From positions 186,001-250,000 of the forward strand of contig NZ_BDBU01000006.1 in NCBI RefSeq assembly GCF_001613145.1: DNA of 64,000 bases. The letters are read 5' to 3'. The DNA comes from Nocardia jejuensis NBRC 103114 (lineage in GTDB: Bacteria > Actinomycetota > Actinomycetes > Mycobacteriales > Mycobacteriaceae). The translations under genes were made by a program, and so were the position numbers. The notes below the pieces were generated by a model that saw only the letters and a program-made list of their open reading frames with translations, was not told the origin of the DNA and ran no database searches. Below are positions 26,964-35,583 of this stretch, in pieces (the first letter of the stretch is position 1; each line of letters opens with the position of its first letter).

Positions 26964-27633
26964 GAGATTCCTTCCACATGTTCACAGACCTCGAAGGAGG
27001 TTTTACGAACACTAACGTTCACAAATAGTGAAAGGATTGAGTTTCACAGAATGCGACCGCCCCCACTTTCAGGGGCGCGACGATTCGTTGTCGCCACGGC
27101 CGCGAACGATGACGCGGTGCCGACCCGAGCAGATCGCCCGGACCGGCACCGCATCACTACCGATCGCCGCACCGACGGCCAGGAGGGATGTCGTTCCCGC
27201 CCGCCGGTGCGGCGGTGTACCGCGTCGGGCCCTGGTGCAGGCCAGGACCCGGACCGCCGAAGCGGCCGGCGCCTGCTGCGAGCGAGAGGCGAGCCCCTCA
27301 GCAGCGAGATACCGCACAGGCGATATCCCGCCGGTCACCCTTCAAACACGGTGCCCCCAAACTGGTTCCAATTGTCCGGTTTATCACCTCGCGAGCTCGG
27401 GGCACTGCCGGTTGTAGCCGCACCACCCGATTCGATCGGCGAACTACCCACCCCCTCGCCGTCCACGATGTGATTTGATGTGGCCGTGATGTTGATGGCG
27501 CAGTCGTGGTGGTCGGGGTTCCTTCCGACCTGACGTGCGCTTGTGTATCGGCCGCCGGGTGTGCGGTAGCCGATCGCCATATCTCGCCCGGCTGGTGCAC
27601 AGCGGTGGCCTCGAATCGAAAGGATCGAGGACC
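26964..27633. other. 670-bp intergenic stretch
   Basis: It separates the Ig-like paralogue 1 gene from chorismate mutase. The first 70 bases are relatively AT-rich (AACACTAACGTTCACAAATAG) and are the likely promoter of the Ig-like gene. The remainder, about 27070-27480, has frames on both strands but none with a plausible start, ribosome-binding site or recognisable domain. No gene is called. Confidence 0.5.
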
Positions 27634-27948
27634 ATGTCCCTGGAGGATGTCCGCCGTGAGATCGACGTGATCGACGCGCAGATCGTCGAATTGCTGGGAG
27701 CACGACAACGATTGGTGATGAGTGCGGCGGCTTTCAAACGCAACGCGGACGAGGTGCGCGCACCCGAACGACGTGAACGGATGATGCGGCGCTTGCGCGA
27801 GCTGGCCCTGCGCCACGGGGTGGAACCGGCGCTCATCGAGCAGGTGTACACGACGCTGATCGATGGATTCATCGAGTTGGAGCAGCGCCGGCACCGCAGC
27901 CTCACCGAGTCGTCATCCGCAGCGGACTCGGCGGCCGCCAGCGACTGA
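27634..27948 (+). CDS. Chorismate mutase, AroQ class
   Basis: 104 residues. The all-helical AroQ pattern is clear: LEDVRREIDVIDAQIVELLGARQ, then VMSAAAFKRNADEVRAPERRERMMRRL and a third helix (IEQVYTTLIDGFIELEQ). The catalytic Arg and Lys of the first helix and loop are present. It converts chorismate to prephenate for Phe/Tyr synthesis. There is no signal peptide, so this is the cytosolic type, which in Mycobacteriales can be activated by the DAHP synthase. GAGG sits eight bases before the ATG. Confidence 0.9.
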   Translation: MSLEDVRREIDVIDAQIVELLGARQRLVMSAAAFKRNADEVRAPERRERMMRRLRELALRHGVEPALIEQVYTTLIDGFIELEQRRHRSLTESSSAADSAAASD

Positions 27949-28069
27949 AACCCGTTCGGAGACAATATTTTCGACCGTGAAGCCTTCCCCTTGACCGACC
28001 AGCCGTCGCGGCTCCCCGGTCCGAGGCGGACGCGGGTCGCCGGCGGCGATTCCCCCGGCGACCGCGCAC

Positions 28070-28465
28070 TCAACTGCCGATGTAGCGCTTGATGATGCCC
28101 TGCAGGGAATTCTCGTCGACGATCTGAACGGTCTTCTCGTCGGTCTGAGTTCCCTGCTTGGCGGTCACGGTGTATTTGCCCGCCTTCTGAGGAGTCCACA
28201 CCAGGTTGTAGGAATCGCAGCATTGGCCGGTGGGCAAGACCGTGCCCAGCGGAGCACCGTTCACGCTGATGGCGATCGGCGTGGTGTAGTCCGTGACATT
28301 GCCGACCGAAATACTGCAGGACAACCCGGTGAACACGCAGCCGTACTGATCAGGACCGGCGCTCGACAGGGACAGGGAGATGGGAATGCTCTCGGCGTGG
28401 GCAGCCCCGGCGGCCAGCGCGAGGGCGGCGGACAGCACGCCCGCGCCGGTCAGTAGAGGACGCAT
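28070..28465 (-). CDS. Small exported Ig-like protein (paralogue 2 of 3)
   Basis: 131 residues from ATG 28465, with AAGGA upstream. Signal peptide cleaved after AHA (residue 24). The mature part has Cys in YGCVFTGLSCS and a QCCDSYN pair, then the shared VWTPQKAGKYTVTAKQG strand. It ends in a helical tail (SLQGIIKRYIGS). It lies 17 bp downstream of paralogue 3 in the same direction, so the two form an operon. Function unknown. Confidence 0.8.
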   Translation of the reverse strand: MRPLLTGAGVLSAALALAAGAAHAESIPISLSLSSAGPDQYGCVFTGLSCSISVGNVTDYTTPIAISVNGAPLGTVLPTGQCCDSYNLVWTPQKAGKYTVTAKQGTQTDEKTVQIVDENSLQGIIKRYIGS

Positions 28466-28482
28466 GTTTTCCTTCTTTCCGA

Positions 28483-28971
28483 TCACCAGTGCGGCGAGCA
28501 CAGGCCCGAACCGAGCGCGCCCGACCCTGTCTCGCATCCGAATTCGATCACCGCGCGGTGCACCCGCTCGGCGGTCGCCTCGAGCGAGCCGTTGTCCATG
28601 ATCCGCACGGTGACCTCGTAACTCAGGCTCCCCTGCTTCGCACTCACCACGTGCTGGCCCGCGGTCTTGGGGATCCAGGTCACGTCGAGCTTGCCGTCCG
28701 AGTTGGTGCCGGGGCTGGGCACCGGCATTCCCGTGGCGAGAGCCTGCCCATCGACGCTGATGGTCACCGGAGCGGACATATCGAATACATAGGCGGTGAG
28801 ATTGCACGTCTGCGCCGTGGCCCGGCAGGCCAGCAGATCCGGCCCACCACCCACCCACACGCTGATGGGTCCCGCTGCGGCCGTTGCCGTTCCGGTCGAC
28901 AGCGACATCGCCGCCGCCATCGCCAACCCCGCACCGGCCGCGATGCGACGACCGGTTCTCAAAGTGATCAT
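28483..28971 (-). CDS. Small exported Ig-like protein (paralogue 3 of 3)
   Basis: 162 residues. Signal peptide to about residue 31 (AAGAGLAMAAAMSLSTGTATA). The Ig-like region has a Cys pair (LLACRATAQTCNL) and the shared TWIPKTAGQHVVSAKQGS strand. The C-terminal 40 residues add a helix and two more Cys (FGCETG, GLCSPHW). First gene of a two-gene unit with paralogue 2. The three genes probably arose by local duplication; the role is unknown. Confidence 0.8.
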   Translation of the reverse strand: MITLRTGRRIAAGAGLAMAAAMSLSTGTATAAAGPISVWVGGGPDLLACRATAQTCNLTAYVFDMSAPVTISVDGQALATGMPVPSPGTNSDGKLDVTWIPKTAGQHVVSAKQGSLSYEVTVRIMDNGSLEATAERVHRAVIEFGCETGSGALGSGLCSPHW

Positions 28972-29144
28972 GGCCGAGATTATTTGTGAACCATGGATGG
29001 TTCACATCACTTTTCGATGCCCCCGATTTTCGGGGCGTCGGAGCGCGGCAACCGTAGCCGAGGTCGCCACCGTCGTGCCGTGGAGATTCCGCTCCAGAGC
29101 GTGAGCGACTCCCTGCCGTTGGAGACAGGTCTAGCGAAACAACG

Positions 29145-29558
29145 TCACGACGACGGCGCGATGTACTCGCACCGCAGGTCGGATACCTTTGCGATGTGCT
29201 CGTAGTCGTGGTCCGCGGCGAGCACGGTCGCATCGTTCACGATGGCGTAGCCCGCGATGAGGATGTCGAGTGACCCGGCCGCACGGACGAGGCCGGCATT
29301 CCACAGCGCCGCCTGAATATCGAGCACAAGCGATTCCTCAGGAGCATGCTCGAGCGGGAACCCGAGTGAGATCTGCTCTCGGTAATGGCCGTATTCCTCG
29401 GGCGTCCGTGCGCTGCGGCAGAACTCGAGCACCTGCGGCGGGCAGGTGACGAATAGGTCTGACGGCGCTCGTTCGATGCGGCGCAGCCGCGCGGTGATAC
29501 CCGGGTCTCCGGTGGCCAGCCTTGCCCAGACCGAGTTGTCGACAAGGTAGTCGGTCAC
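29145..29558 (-). CDS. vapC: VapC-type PIN-domain toxin
   Basis: A 137-residue PIN-domain RNase. The acidic metal site is visible: DYLVDNSVW at the start, SLDILIAGYA in the middle, and LAADHDYEHIA near the C-terminus. Such toxins cleave tRNA or rRNA when freed from the antitoxin. The gene overlaps the stop of the upstream antitoxin by four bases, the usual VapBC coupling. Confidence 0.93.
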   Translation of the reverse strand: MTDYLVDNSVWARLATGDPGITARLRRIERAPSDLFVTCPPQVLEFCRSARTPEEYGHYREQISLGFPLEHAPEESLVLDIQAALWNAGLVRAAGSLDILIAGYAIVNDATVLAADHDYEHIAKVSDLRCEYIAPSS

Positions 29559-29773
29559 GCGGACCGCGACTCGTCCGGAGAAACCACCGGCGCGCCGAGT
29601 TCGTCTCCGAGGTCGGTCAGCCCGGCGATACCGTCGATCATCGCACCCTTCTGCTTCGAGGCAATGAGTCGCCGCAGCGCGAGGTCGATGACAGCTCGGT
29701 TCGATCGTTCGCCCGTGAGTGCCCTGGCACGCTCGATCAATTGCGGATCCAGGTCGACACTGGTGACAGTCAT
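29555..29773 (-). CDS. vapB: VapB-type antitoxin
   Basis: A 72-residue ribbon-helix-helix antitoxin of the DUF2191 type: TSVDLDPQLIERARALTG, then SNRAVIDLALRRLIASKQ. The C-terminal part (AGLTDLGDELG) is the usual toxin-binding segment. First gene of the pair. It should repress its own promoter through the AT-rich inverted repeat just upstream. Confidence 0.92.
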   Translation of the reverse strand: MTVTSVDLDPQLIERARALTGERSNRAVIDLALRRLIASKQKGAMIDGIAGLTDLGDELGAPVVSPDESRSA

Positions 29774-29790
29774 GACGCCCTCCTCATTGT

Positions 29791-29808
29791 TATATGACTG
29801 ATTATATA
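29791..29808. promoter_or_regulatory. AT-rich inverted repeat upstream of vapBC
   Basis: TATAT-N8-ATATA lies 18-35 bp before the vapB start and overlaps sequence that would serve as the -10 region. It is among the most AT-rich spots of the window and is the natural operator for VapB autoregulation. Confidence 0.55.
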
Positions 29809-29958
29809 TCGAGCGGCATCATGGGGCCATCGACTTGCGTCTACCCATCCGATGCCAGCGAACCCGATGTGGTGCCGAGTAGCGGCAGAGGCGAATGCGG
29901 TCACTCCGTCGGCGATCCACTGCCGGCTCGCTAGAAGGCCGGCGACCACCAGTACAAC

Positions 29959-30273
29959 GTGGTGCGGTCCATCGGCCACGCAGCGGGGCTCGTACTTTCC
30001 CGGTCCTCGAAATCGTCGGACGGTTCGATAAGCCGCCATCCCAAGGCTTTTGGTTCCACAGCACTAGGCGTGCTACCCGGCAGCGACGCCGAGAAGCACT
30101 TCTACTCCGAGCGCGACAAGCCTTCGGGACAGCTCCTGCTGGTACAGATCGACAGCGAATACTCGAACAAGATGGTCTTCGCCGATTGCGGAAGGCTTTA
30201 TTGCTTCATCGATCCGGACGACCTCGCGGCAGGAAATCTCGAAGCCGCTCGAGTGCACTCGGAGAGCCACTGA
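29959..30273 (+). pseudogene. C-terminal remnant of a DUF1963 (YwqG-like) protein
   Basis: From about 30076 the frame reads as the end of a DUF1963 protein: a PSGQLLLVQIDSEYS segment, then FADCGRLYCFIDPDDLAAG, matching the family's last two strands. The preceding 35 codons look random and the N-terminal 150 or so residues are missing. It is therefore a truncated relic or a degraded copy. DUF1963-like proteins are frequent in polymorphic-toxin immunity loci. Confidence 0.55.
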
Positions 30274-30374
30274 TCGGGCACTGAATCCAGACGGCGCAGC
30301 GAAGGTCGAAGCATCACTCGCAGAACGATTTCAGTGACGATGGAATTCTGCCGATCTTGACTACTCTCAACCCT

Positions 30375-30848
30375 GTGATCTGCGAATTCGACGAGGAGAT
30401 GATCGAGCGGGACGAAGCGATCGAACTATCCGATCGCGACCTCGGCAGTCGTGTACGTCTGTGGCATCGCACGATGCCCTACAGCGACGGCATGCCCCAG
30501 GACGACGCATTCGTCGCGATGTGTGCCGAACTGTCTGCGAACGGGATGACCGCCACCGTCAACGCGCTACTGCTCGATGTGGACGGCGGCCGTTCACTGC
30601 CTCATTTCTTGGATTCACTCGTCAACGACTTCGCGGGTTGGGAGGGGATTCGAAGCTGGGAGAGCCTTGACCATGAACTTCGGATCGATGCCCGGCACGT
30701 GCATCGGCACATCCGACTCGACTGGATACTGACCCTGCGATCCGATGGCCAGACTGCCTGGACCGCAACCAGCACGATCAAAGCCGAAGCCGGCGAACAA
30801 CTTCGCCAACTGACAGCCGCGGTACACCGATTTCTCCGTCCGTTCTGA
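30375..30848 (+). CDS. DUF6228-like protein
   Basis: About 157 residues from GTG 30375 (a TTG at 30357 would add six). The core matches the DUF6228 pattern: LPHFLDSLVNDFAGWEGIRSW, then ESLDHELRIDARHVHRHIRL and a strand (DWILTLRSDGQTAWTATST). No signal peptide or catalytic motif. DUF6228 genes are common near toxin-immunity loci, but an immunity role is only inferred from the neighbours here. Confidence 0.65.
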   Translation: MICEFDEEMIERDEAIELSDRDLGSRVRLWHRTMPYSDGMPQDDAFVAMCAELSANGMTATVNALLLDVDGGRSLPHFLDSLVNDFAGWEGIRSWESLDHELRIDARHVHRHIRLDWILTLRSDGQTAWTATSTIKAEAGEQLRQLTAAVHRFLRPF

Positions 30849-30852
30849 GCCC

Positions 30853-30981
30853 ATGATTCTCGTAACCGGTGCAACAGGCAAGGTCGGCCGAGCAGCCGTC
30901 GACCAACCGACCTTCCACACGAGCACTCCGCTGTTGTCGCTGATCGCGCTGACCGAACCGGCCAGTCGCGGCGCCTCATAA
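30853..30981 (+). pseudogene. N-terminal remnant of an NAD(P)-binding (NmrA/SDR-like) protein
   Basis: Reads MILVTGATGKVGRAAVDQ, the first strand, glycine loop and helix of an atypical short-chain reductase, then loses the pattern and stops after 42 codons. The expected remaining 240 or so residues are missing. The 3' end contains a short sequence also found at 33.8 kb and 46.8 kb, so the gene may have been cut at a repeat. Confidence 0.5.
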
Positions 30982-31273
30982 GATCGAACGGTCGCATCGA
31001 TCCGGCGCCATCGGAACGCACTGATCTTCCGATGTGCGTGCGTTCGACTGGCACCAAAGGTCCTCGGCTCGTTGATCTTTCACAAGCCCGCGGTGCCCGG
31101 TTCGAGCTGCGCGGACCCCGACGCTTCGGGCGACGCTAGCGGCAAGCCTCCCTGTCGGGCTGCGCTCAGTTCGGGCGGTTCGCCGATACCAAAGCCGCGG
31201 GGGAACACTCGAACTCGCCCTGAAGGAATCCAGGTTTTCGGCATTGTCAGAGCCATTTGGCAATATCGCGGCC

Positions 31274-32305
31274 ATGACCGGCATCCCGACCACTCCGCCA
31301 CGGCCGTTCGACGTCACCACCGTCTTCCCCGACCTGGCTCCGCTGGCACGCGCGGCAACCCGGTTACACCCCCGCCCGGGGTCGCCGTCACCGCAGGACA
31401 GTTCCATCGGCGGACCGCTGCTCTGGCCCGCCGACGAGCCATGGCCGCACTGCGACGAACCTCATGTCGTGGACGGAGTCAATCCGGCCCTGTCCCCAGC
31501 GGAGGTGAGGCTGGAACGGCGGATTCGTGCCGCCTCGCGCGGCAGGACCCTGACCCCGGAGGAACGAGAGACCCTCGAACGAATCCGCCCCCCGCAGGAG
31601 TATCCGGTCACGGTGGCGATCGCCCCCTATGAGGGTTCCATAGCGATGCTGCCGGTTGCGCAGCTCTACGCGCACGACGTGCCCGATCTGCACACCCCTG
31701 AAGGCGCAGACCTGCTCCAGGTCTTGTGGTGCCCCTTCGACCACTCGGCGGGCATGCCCAAGACCGCGCTGTTCTGGCGGTCGGCCGCCACCGTCACCGA
31801 CATCCTCGCCACGCCCCCCGAACCGCCCGCGGTGCAGTTCGACGGCTACGTGCCCGCGCCGTGCCTGCTCAACCCGGAGCAGGTCACCGAATACCCCGAC
31901 CACAGGGACCTGAGCAAGGAACTCCGGGAGCAGATCGGAGACTGGAGCCTGTGGCAGGCAGCCGAGACGGATGTGGACAGCGCCTACGCGTCGTACCCGC
32001 ACGAGTTCTACAACCTCGAGTTGTCCGTCGCTCCCGGTTGGAGAGTCGGCGGCTGGCCTGGCTGGGGCGCCATCGACCCCCACCCCCTGCTCTGCCCTAC
32101 CTGCGGCAGCGACATGGATGCCCTGCTGACCATCGCCACTTTCGAGACCGGCGACGGCAAAAGCTGGCTCCCACACCAGGAACCGGCGCATGAACCATCC
32201 ATCGGCTTCAACCACACCGAGGTCCAGATAGGCAGCGGCTACAACCAGCAGGTCTACGTCTGCGCGACGGCGCCGGAACACGCCCACACCGATCTGATGC
32301 ACTAG
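31274..32305 (+). CDS. DUF1963-like (YwqG-related) protein of unknown function
   Basis: 343 residues. Visible blocks: SIGGPLLWPADEPWPHCDEP near residue 38, MLPVAQLYAHDVPDL near 122, then LLQVLWCPFDHSAG and LNPEQVTEYPD. A C-terminal part has APGWRVGGWPGWGAIDP, a zinc-like LLCPTCGSDM pair and QQVYVCATAPEHAH. The first two blocks resemble DUF1963 proteins, seen as immunity or cytosolic binding proteins. The CxxC in an extended loop may bind zinc. The ATG at 31274 is preferred, but there is no clear ribosome-binding site. Confidence 0.7.
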   Translation: MTGIPTTPPRPFDVTTVFPDLAPLARAATRLHPRPGSPSPQDSSIGGPLLWPADEPWPHCDEPHVVDGVNPALSPAEVRLERRIRAASRGRTLTPEERETLERIRPPQEYPVTVAIAPYEGSIAMLPVAQLYAHDVPDLHTPEGADLLQVLWCPFDHSAGMPKTALFWRSAATVTDILATPPEPPAVQFDGYVPAPCLLNPEQVTEYPDHRDLSKELREQIGDWSLWQAAETDVDSAYASYPHEFYNLELSVAPGWRVGGWPGWGAIDPHPLLCPTCGSDMDALLTIATFETGDGKSWLPHQEPAHEPSIGFNHTEVQIGSGYNQQVYVCATAPEHAHTDLMH

Positions 32306-32648
32306 TCGGCCGCGCGAGGCGCGATGGTAGCGGCGGGGAAACGGCCCGGATTGGTGACATGCCCGTATTCCGCACGTGCGGTACTCGGTAGTCCTCGTCG
32401 AAGGTGGCCAGGTTGCTCACGTTGACCGCCTCGAAGTTCCGCGAGGGCGCTGGCGGCCAATGCACTGTACTGCCGCGACCCGCGCTCGGGCGGCCGACCA
32501 AACCGGTTGCCCGACAGCGGTTTCCCAACGCACTGACATGCCGAGTATCCGATGTCGTTGCCACGACCGGAATTGCGCTACCCCGGCCGCTGACCGCCGG
32601 GCTAAACATTGGCGGTGCCGGAAGCTCGGGCACAGCCTTCCGAGCCGA
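32306..32648. other. 343-bp intergenic stretch with repeat copy
   Basis: Lies between two convergent genes. It contains one copy of the GCACTGTAxTGCCGCGACCC repeat (32462-32485). No frame with a credible start or domain was seen. Confidence 0.5.
32462..32485 (+). repeat. 24-bp direct repeat, copy A
   Basis: Starts GCACTGTACTGCCGCG and matches 33281-33304 at 23 of 24 bases in the same orientation. The two copies bracket the SUKH-4 coding region, 819 bp apart. Confidence 0.7.
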
Positions 32649-33212
32649 CTATCTCGACTCCATTGCCCCGAGCGTGACCATTGCCATTGCCCACCAGGAC
32701 TGCGAGCTTCTGAATGCCCCCTCATCGATCTCCATGAGCTCTTCACGGAGCTCGGTCGCCCGATCCGCCCGCCCCTCGATTCCGGTGTCCGCATCGATGA
32801 AGACCGAGAACCTGTGGAGAAACTCCACAAACGATCGGAAGCTCGAGTTCACAAGCTCGAGAGTCCACTTCTCGACGCCGAGAAGCACCACCCGACCCCC
32901 GTTGACGTCGAATCCGAACACCATGGCATCGGGATCGGCAGGGATGGCACCGATCACCATCATCGGAAAGACCTCACCCGCACCAAGATCAAGGTCTACT
33001 CGCTCGTACAGGTCGTATTCGTTCCCATCGAGAAAGCAGGTGAACACCGCCGACATGTCGATAGGGATGAAATCGATGTCCGGATAGCTCGCCTCCGGTG
33101 CAAGGAAGTCTCGAATCCACCGGGCGCGTGGGTATTTGACGACATTGTCCGTCCCCCATGTCCTCACATACTCTTCACCGAGTTCAATCACTGCACTCTC
33201 TTGCCCCATCAT
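32649..33212 (-). CDS. SUKH-4-like immunity protein
   Basis: About 187 residues from ATG 33212 (33209 is adjacent). The SUKH-4 pattern is recognisable: a FIPIDMSAVFTCFLDGNEYD strand pair, MVFGFDVNGGRVVLLG (the ligand-like strand of SMI1/KNR4 folds), then LVNSSFRSFVEFLHRFSVFI and AFRSSQSWWAMAMVTLGAM. SUKH proteins neutralise nuclease and other polymorphic toxins, but no toxin gene is adjacent. Sequence upstream of the start carries repeat copy B. Confidence 0.75.
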   Translation of the reverse strand: MMGQESAVIELGEEYVRTWGTDNVVKYPRARWIRDFLAPEASYPDIDFIPIDMSAVFTCFLDGNEYDLYERVDLDLGAGEVFPMMVIGAIPADPDAMVFGFDVNGGRVVLLGVEKWTLELVNSSFRSFVEFLHRFSVFIDADTGIEGRADRATELREELMEIDEGAFRSSQSWWAMAMVTLGAMESR

Positions 33213-33280
33213 TTGACGCCAGAATCCTACGGTCCGAACAGCTGACCCGCCGACCGCGCGGTCGACGACAACCTGGGGAC

Positions 33281-33304
33281 GCACTGTAATGCCGCGACCC
33301 GCGC
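33281..33304 (+). repeat. 24-bp direct repeat, copy B
   Basis: 23 of 24 bases identical to 32462-32485, in the same orientation, upstream of the SUKH-4 start. It may mark a past duplication or insertion boundary. Confidence 0.7.
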
Positions 33305-33359
33305 CAATGCAGAGAGGCTCACGGTCGCCTCTCAGCGTCTGGTCTGGCACGCTGTCCGG

Positions 33360-33680
33360 GTGACGCATGAAGTTCTACGCGGTGTGGCGTGGCCATATCC
33401 TGCCGGCCAGTTTCCGCAGCACTTGGGGGTTATCGTCCATCGGACCGTAATGGAGGGCTCAGAGCCTGCCCGGCTGGTCACCCATTGGGATGACGGCGAC
33501 TGGACGATCGCAGACGGCGTAAATGATCCGAACGGGAACGCTGCGCTGGTTTGTGTCGAGCACATGGTCGCCGCAGACGACACGTTCGCGGCTTTGGCGA
33601 CGATGCCGCCCGGTACTCAGGCATGGCGATCGACACCGCAGGAGCCTTGGACCTTCGAAAGTCATAAGTACAGCGAGTAA
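33360..33680 (+). CDS. DUF2185-like hypothetical protein
   Basis: 106 residues, GTG start. The central segment (HWDDGDWTIADGVNDPNGNAA, then VCVEHMVAADDTFAALATMP) and the PPGTQAWRSTPQEPW ending resemble small proteins of the DUF2185/immunity type. In those, a Trp-rich sheet is followed by a loop giving the distance to the next helix. No signal peptide. It sits in the same cluster of orphan immunity-like genes and reads away from SUKH-4. Assignment is by pattern only. Confidence 0.55.
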   Translation: MTHEVLRGVAWPYPAGQFPQHLGVIVHRTVMEGSEPARLVTHWDDGDWTIADGVNDPNGNAALVCVEHMVAADDTFAALATMPPGTQAWRSTPQEPWTFESHKYSE

Positions 33681-33791
33681 ATTCGCGTTCAAGCATCCGT
33701 TCCACCGCGAGACGCGCTGTTCGGATCGGCCACTCAGCATTACCGATGGTCAACGGGCCGAGATCATCTCGGCGGGTTCAACGCCCTGATC

Positions 33792-33821
33792 TGCCGCATA
33801 CCGGGCTGACCGAACCGGCCA
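33792..33821 (+). repeat. 30-bp dispersed repeat, copy 1
   Basis: Contains TGCCGCATACCG followed by GCTGAxCGAAxCGGCCA. It matches 46828-46857 at 27 of 30 bases. The last 18 bases also occur at about 30947-30964, within the reductase remnant. Confidence 0.6.
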
Positions 33822-33960
33822 ACCCGGCGCAGGCGGCGGCCAGACAGACTGCGGCACAAGAACGTCCGCAACTGCCTGCAGGATGTTTTGTGTGTCGGTG
33901 CCGAATGCGATGCCAGGGGGCATCCCCATCACGCGAGGTGTGACCTCCAACTCGATATCC

Positions 33961-34455
33961 TCAGTCCGGTTGGCGGTCAACGGTTTTCCCACGCGCGCTC
34001 GGGTCGTCGAGGTCGAGCACCGGCATCGTCGCCCCTTCCGGGGCCCACATGGCGAGAAACCCATCCTGAGCCGTGATGTCGACCAACTCGACTCGTGCTC
34101 CGATGCTGTCGAGGCGGTGGTAGGTGAAGGACCGGCCGTAGGGGCAGGAATCGAACTCGATAGGTGCGCCCCGTGCCGCTAGATGCTGCTTGTCCGCCGT
34201 GACATCCCCCGACCAGTAGCCGATGTGGTCGAAGCGAGACCCGGCGGTCGCGTCCCACGGACTGCCGGGGGCGCCCTGGATGATCTCGAAGAACGGTGGT
34301 CCCTCGACGGAGAAGACGATGCTGTATTCCCAATCCCCGAGCTTGCCGCCACGGACCGGGCCCCAGGTCACGCCCAGAGTGCGCGTGAGGTCCTCGGTCG
34401 CTCGCTGAATGTCCTGAACCACGAAGCACAGGTGATAGAAGGTGTTCACCCCCAC
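33961..34455 (-). CDS. VOC (glyoxalase/bleomycin-resistance) family protein
   Basis: A 164-residue single VOC domain of the Glyoxalase_4 type. TFYHLCFVVQDIQRATEDL is the first beta-alpha unit with the metal-ligand His near residue 8. FFEIIQGAPGSPW holds the Glu, and FDHIGYWSGDV repeats the unit with a second His. RVELVDITA gives the last ligand, so the metal site appears complete. Substrate unknown. Confidence 0.88.
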   Translation of the reverse strand: MGVNTFYHLCFVVQDIQRATEDLTRTLGVTWGPVRGGKLGDWEYSIVFSVEGPPFFEIIQGAPGSPWDATAGSRFDHIGYWSGDVTADKQHLAARGAPIEFDSCPYGRSFTYHRLDSIGARVELVDITAQDGFLAMWAPEGATMPVLDLDDPSARGKTVDRQPD

Positions 34456-34638
34456 CTGTCTACCAACTCGGTGAGGTCACGGTCTCGCCGTCACCCACCA
34501 CGAATGCCGAAACAGACTCTCCTGCCGCATCGTGCGCGGACCGAACCTGTCGGCGCAGCATAGCGAAAGATTTACCGGCGCAGGCGATCCGAGGCCGAGT
34601 GGGCGCACTCCATTGCCGAGCTTCGGATAGATGGCGAG

Positions 34639-35412
34639 TCACGAGCCCGGCGTAACCCAGCCCATTTCCCGAAGACTTTCCACCGCTCGGTCGAGCATGT
34701 CTCGGCCGGGCGAACCTTCGTTCCACCACACCGACCAGTGCACCGAGATGTCGAGGCGGATTGTCGTCTCGTGACTATCGGTGTCGGAGTTTCCGAACTC
34801 CCTGTGCACCCGCAGAGAGATCGGGGACCAGCGCCCGAGACCGTCTCTGCCCACCCATGTTCCGCCGGGTCGCCGTGTGAGAGGCATCGGTACATCGCGA
34901 TGGCGGTTGTCGATGTCGTCGACGATCAGATGATCGCCGGTAGTCGGTACCAACGATTCCGGTAGCCGCACCAGGGTGTTGCCCACCAGAATCACATCCC
35001 AGGACAGCCACTGACCTTCAGATAGGTCGTAGGGCATCGCGAACAAAGTGTCGACAGCTTCGGACATCGAGGACTCGTACACCTCGGTATCGACAACCGT
35101 CGCACCCACGTACATCGGATTCGGTTGTATTGCTGCAGGTTTCAGATACAGGTGCCCGGACGTCGGATCAGGCTCGACGGGAAGTGGGGCTCCATAGGAG
35201 TGGCTCATCGCGCATTGCAGGATTTCGAACTCCAGAGGTTCGAGCAGGTCCTGAGACAACGCGACGATCGCGGCGACGGCGTGACCGGCGGCCTCGTGTT
35301 CACACTGAGAAAGAATCACGCCGGACCCTGAAGTCCAGTTGAGGGCGCGCTCCAGCTCGATGCTGTAGCCGGACTTGTAGATGTCGTGTCCGGAGTTTTC
35401 ACGCGCCTGCAT
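34639..35412 (-). CDS. Hypothetical protein
   Basis: 257 residues with no signal peptide or membrane segment. It contains SQCEHEAAGHAVAAIVALSQ near residue 35, a PTSGHLYLKPAAI segment, and WLSWDVILVGNTLVRLPESL. A basic HRDVPMPLTRRPGGTWVG stretch and a C-terminal DISVHWSVWWNEGSPGRD end follow. The final strand-turn with Trp pairs is reminiscent of small cytosolic immunity-type proteins, but no family is recognised. The surrounding genes suggest accessory DNA. Confidence 0.55.
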   Translation of the reverse strand: MQARENSGHDIYKSGYSIELERALNWTSGSGVILSQCEHEAAGHAVAAIVALSQDLLEPLEFEILQCAMSHSYGAPLPVEPDPTSGHLYLKPAAIQPNPMYVGATVVDTEVYESSMSEAVDTLFAMPYDLSEGQWLSWDVILVGNTLVRLPESLVPTTGDHLIVDDIDNRHRDVPMPLTRRPGGTWVGRDGLGRWSPISLRVHREFGNSDTDSHETTIRLDISVHWSVWWNEGSPGRDMLDRAVESLREMGWVTPGS

Positions 35413-35583
35413 GGGGTATCAGCCTGCCCGACAATCTGTTTCACATCAATCAGGTCCGGATCCTCCACCAGACACCCACTGTCACCTACATCGATCGACG
35501 CCGGACGTTCAGGAACCGACACCCGAGAAACCGGCCGCATCTACGGGTTGCGACGGATCTTCAACCAAGTGTCTGCCGTGAGG

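Noticed and set aside
34456-34638. Short minus-strand frame ending just before the VOC gene
   Set aside because: About 33 codons, with a plausible frame only if a frameshift is assumed. Too little to support a gene.
34639-35412. Zinc-protease signature HEAAGHAV in the hypothetical protein
   Set aside because: It has one residue too many for HExxH or HEAGH, and no third ligand or protease context was seen.
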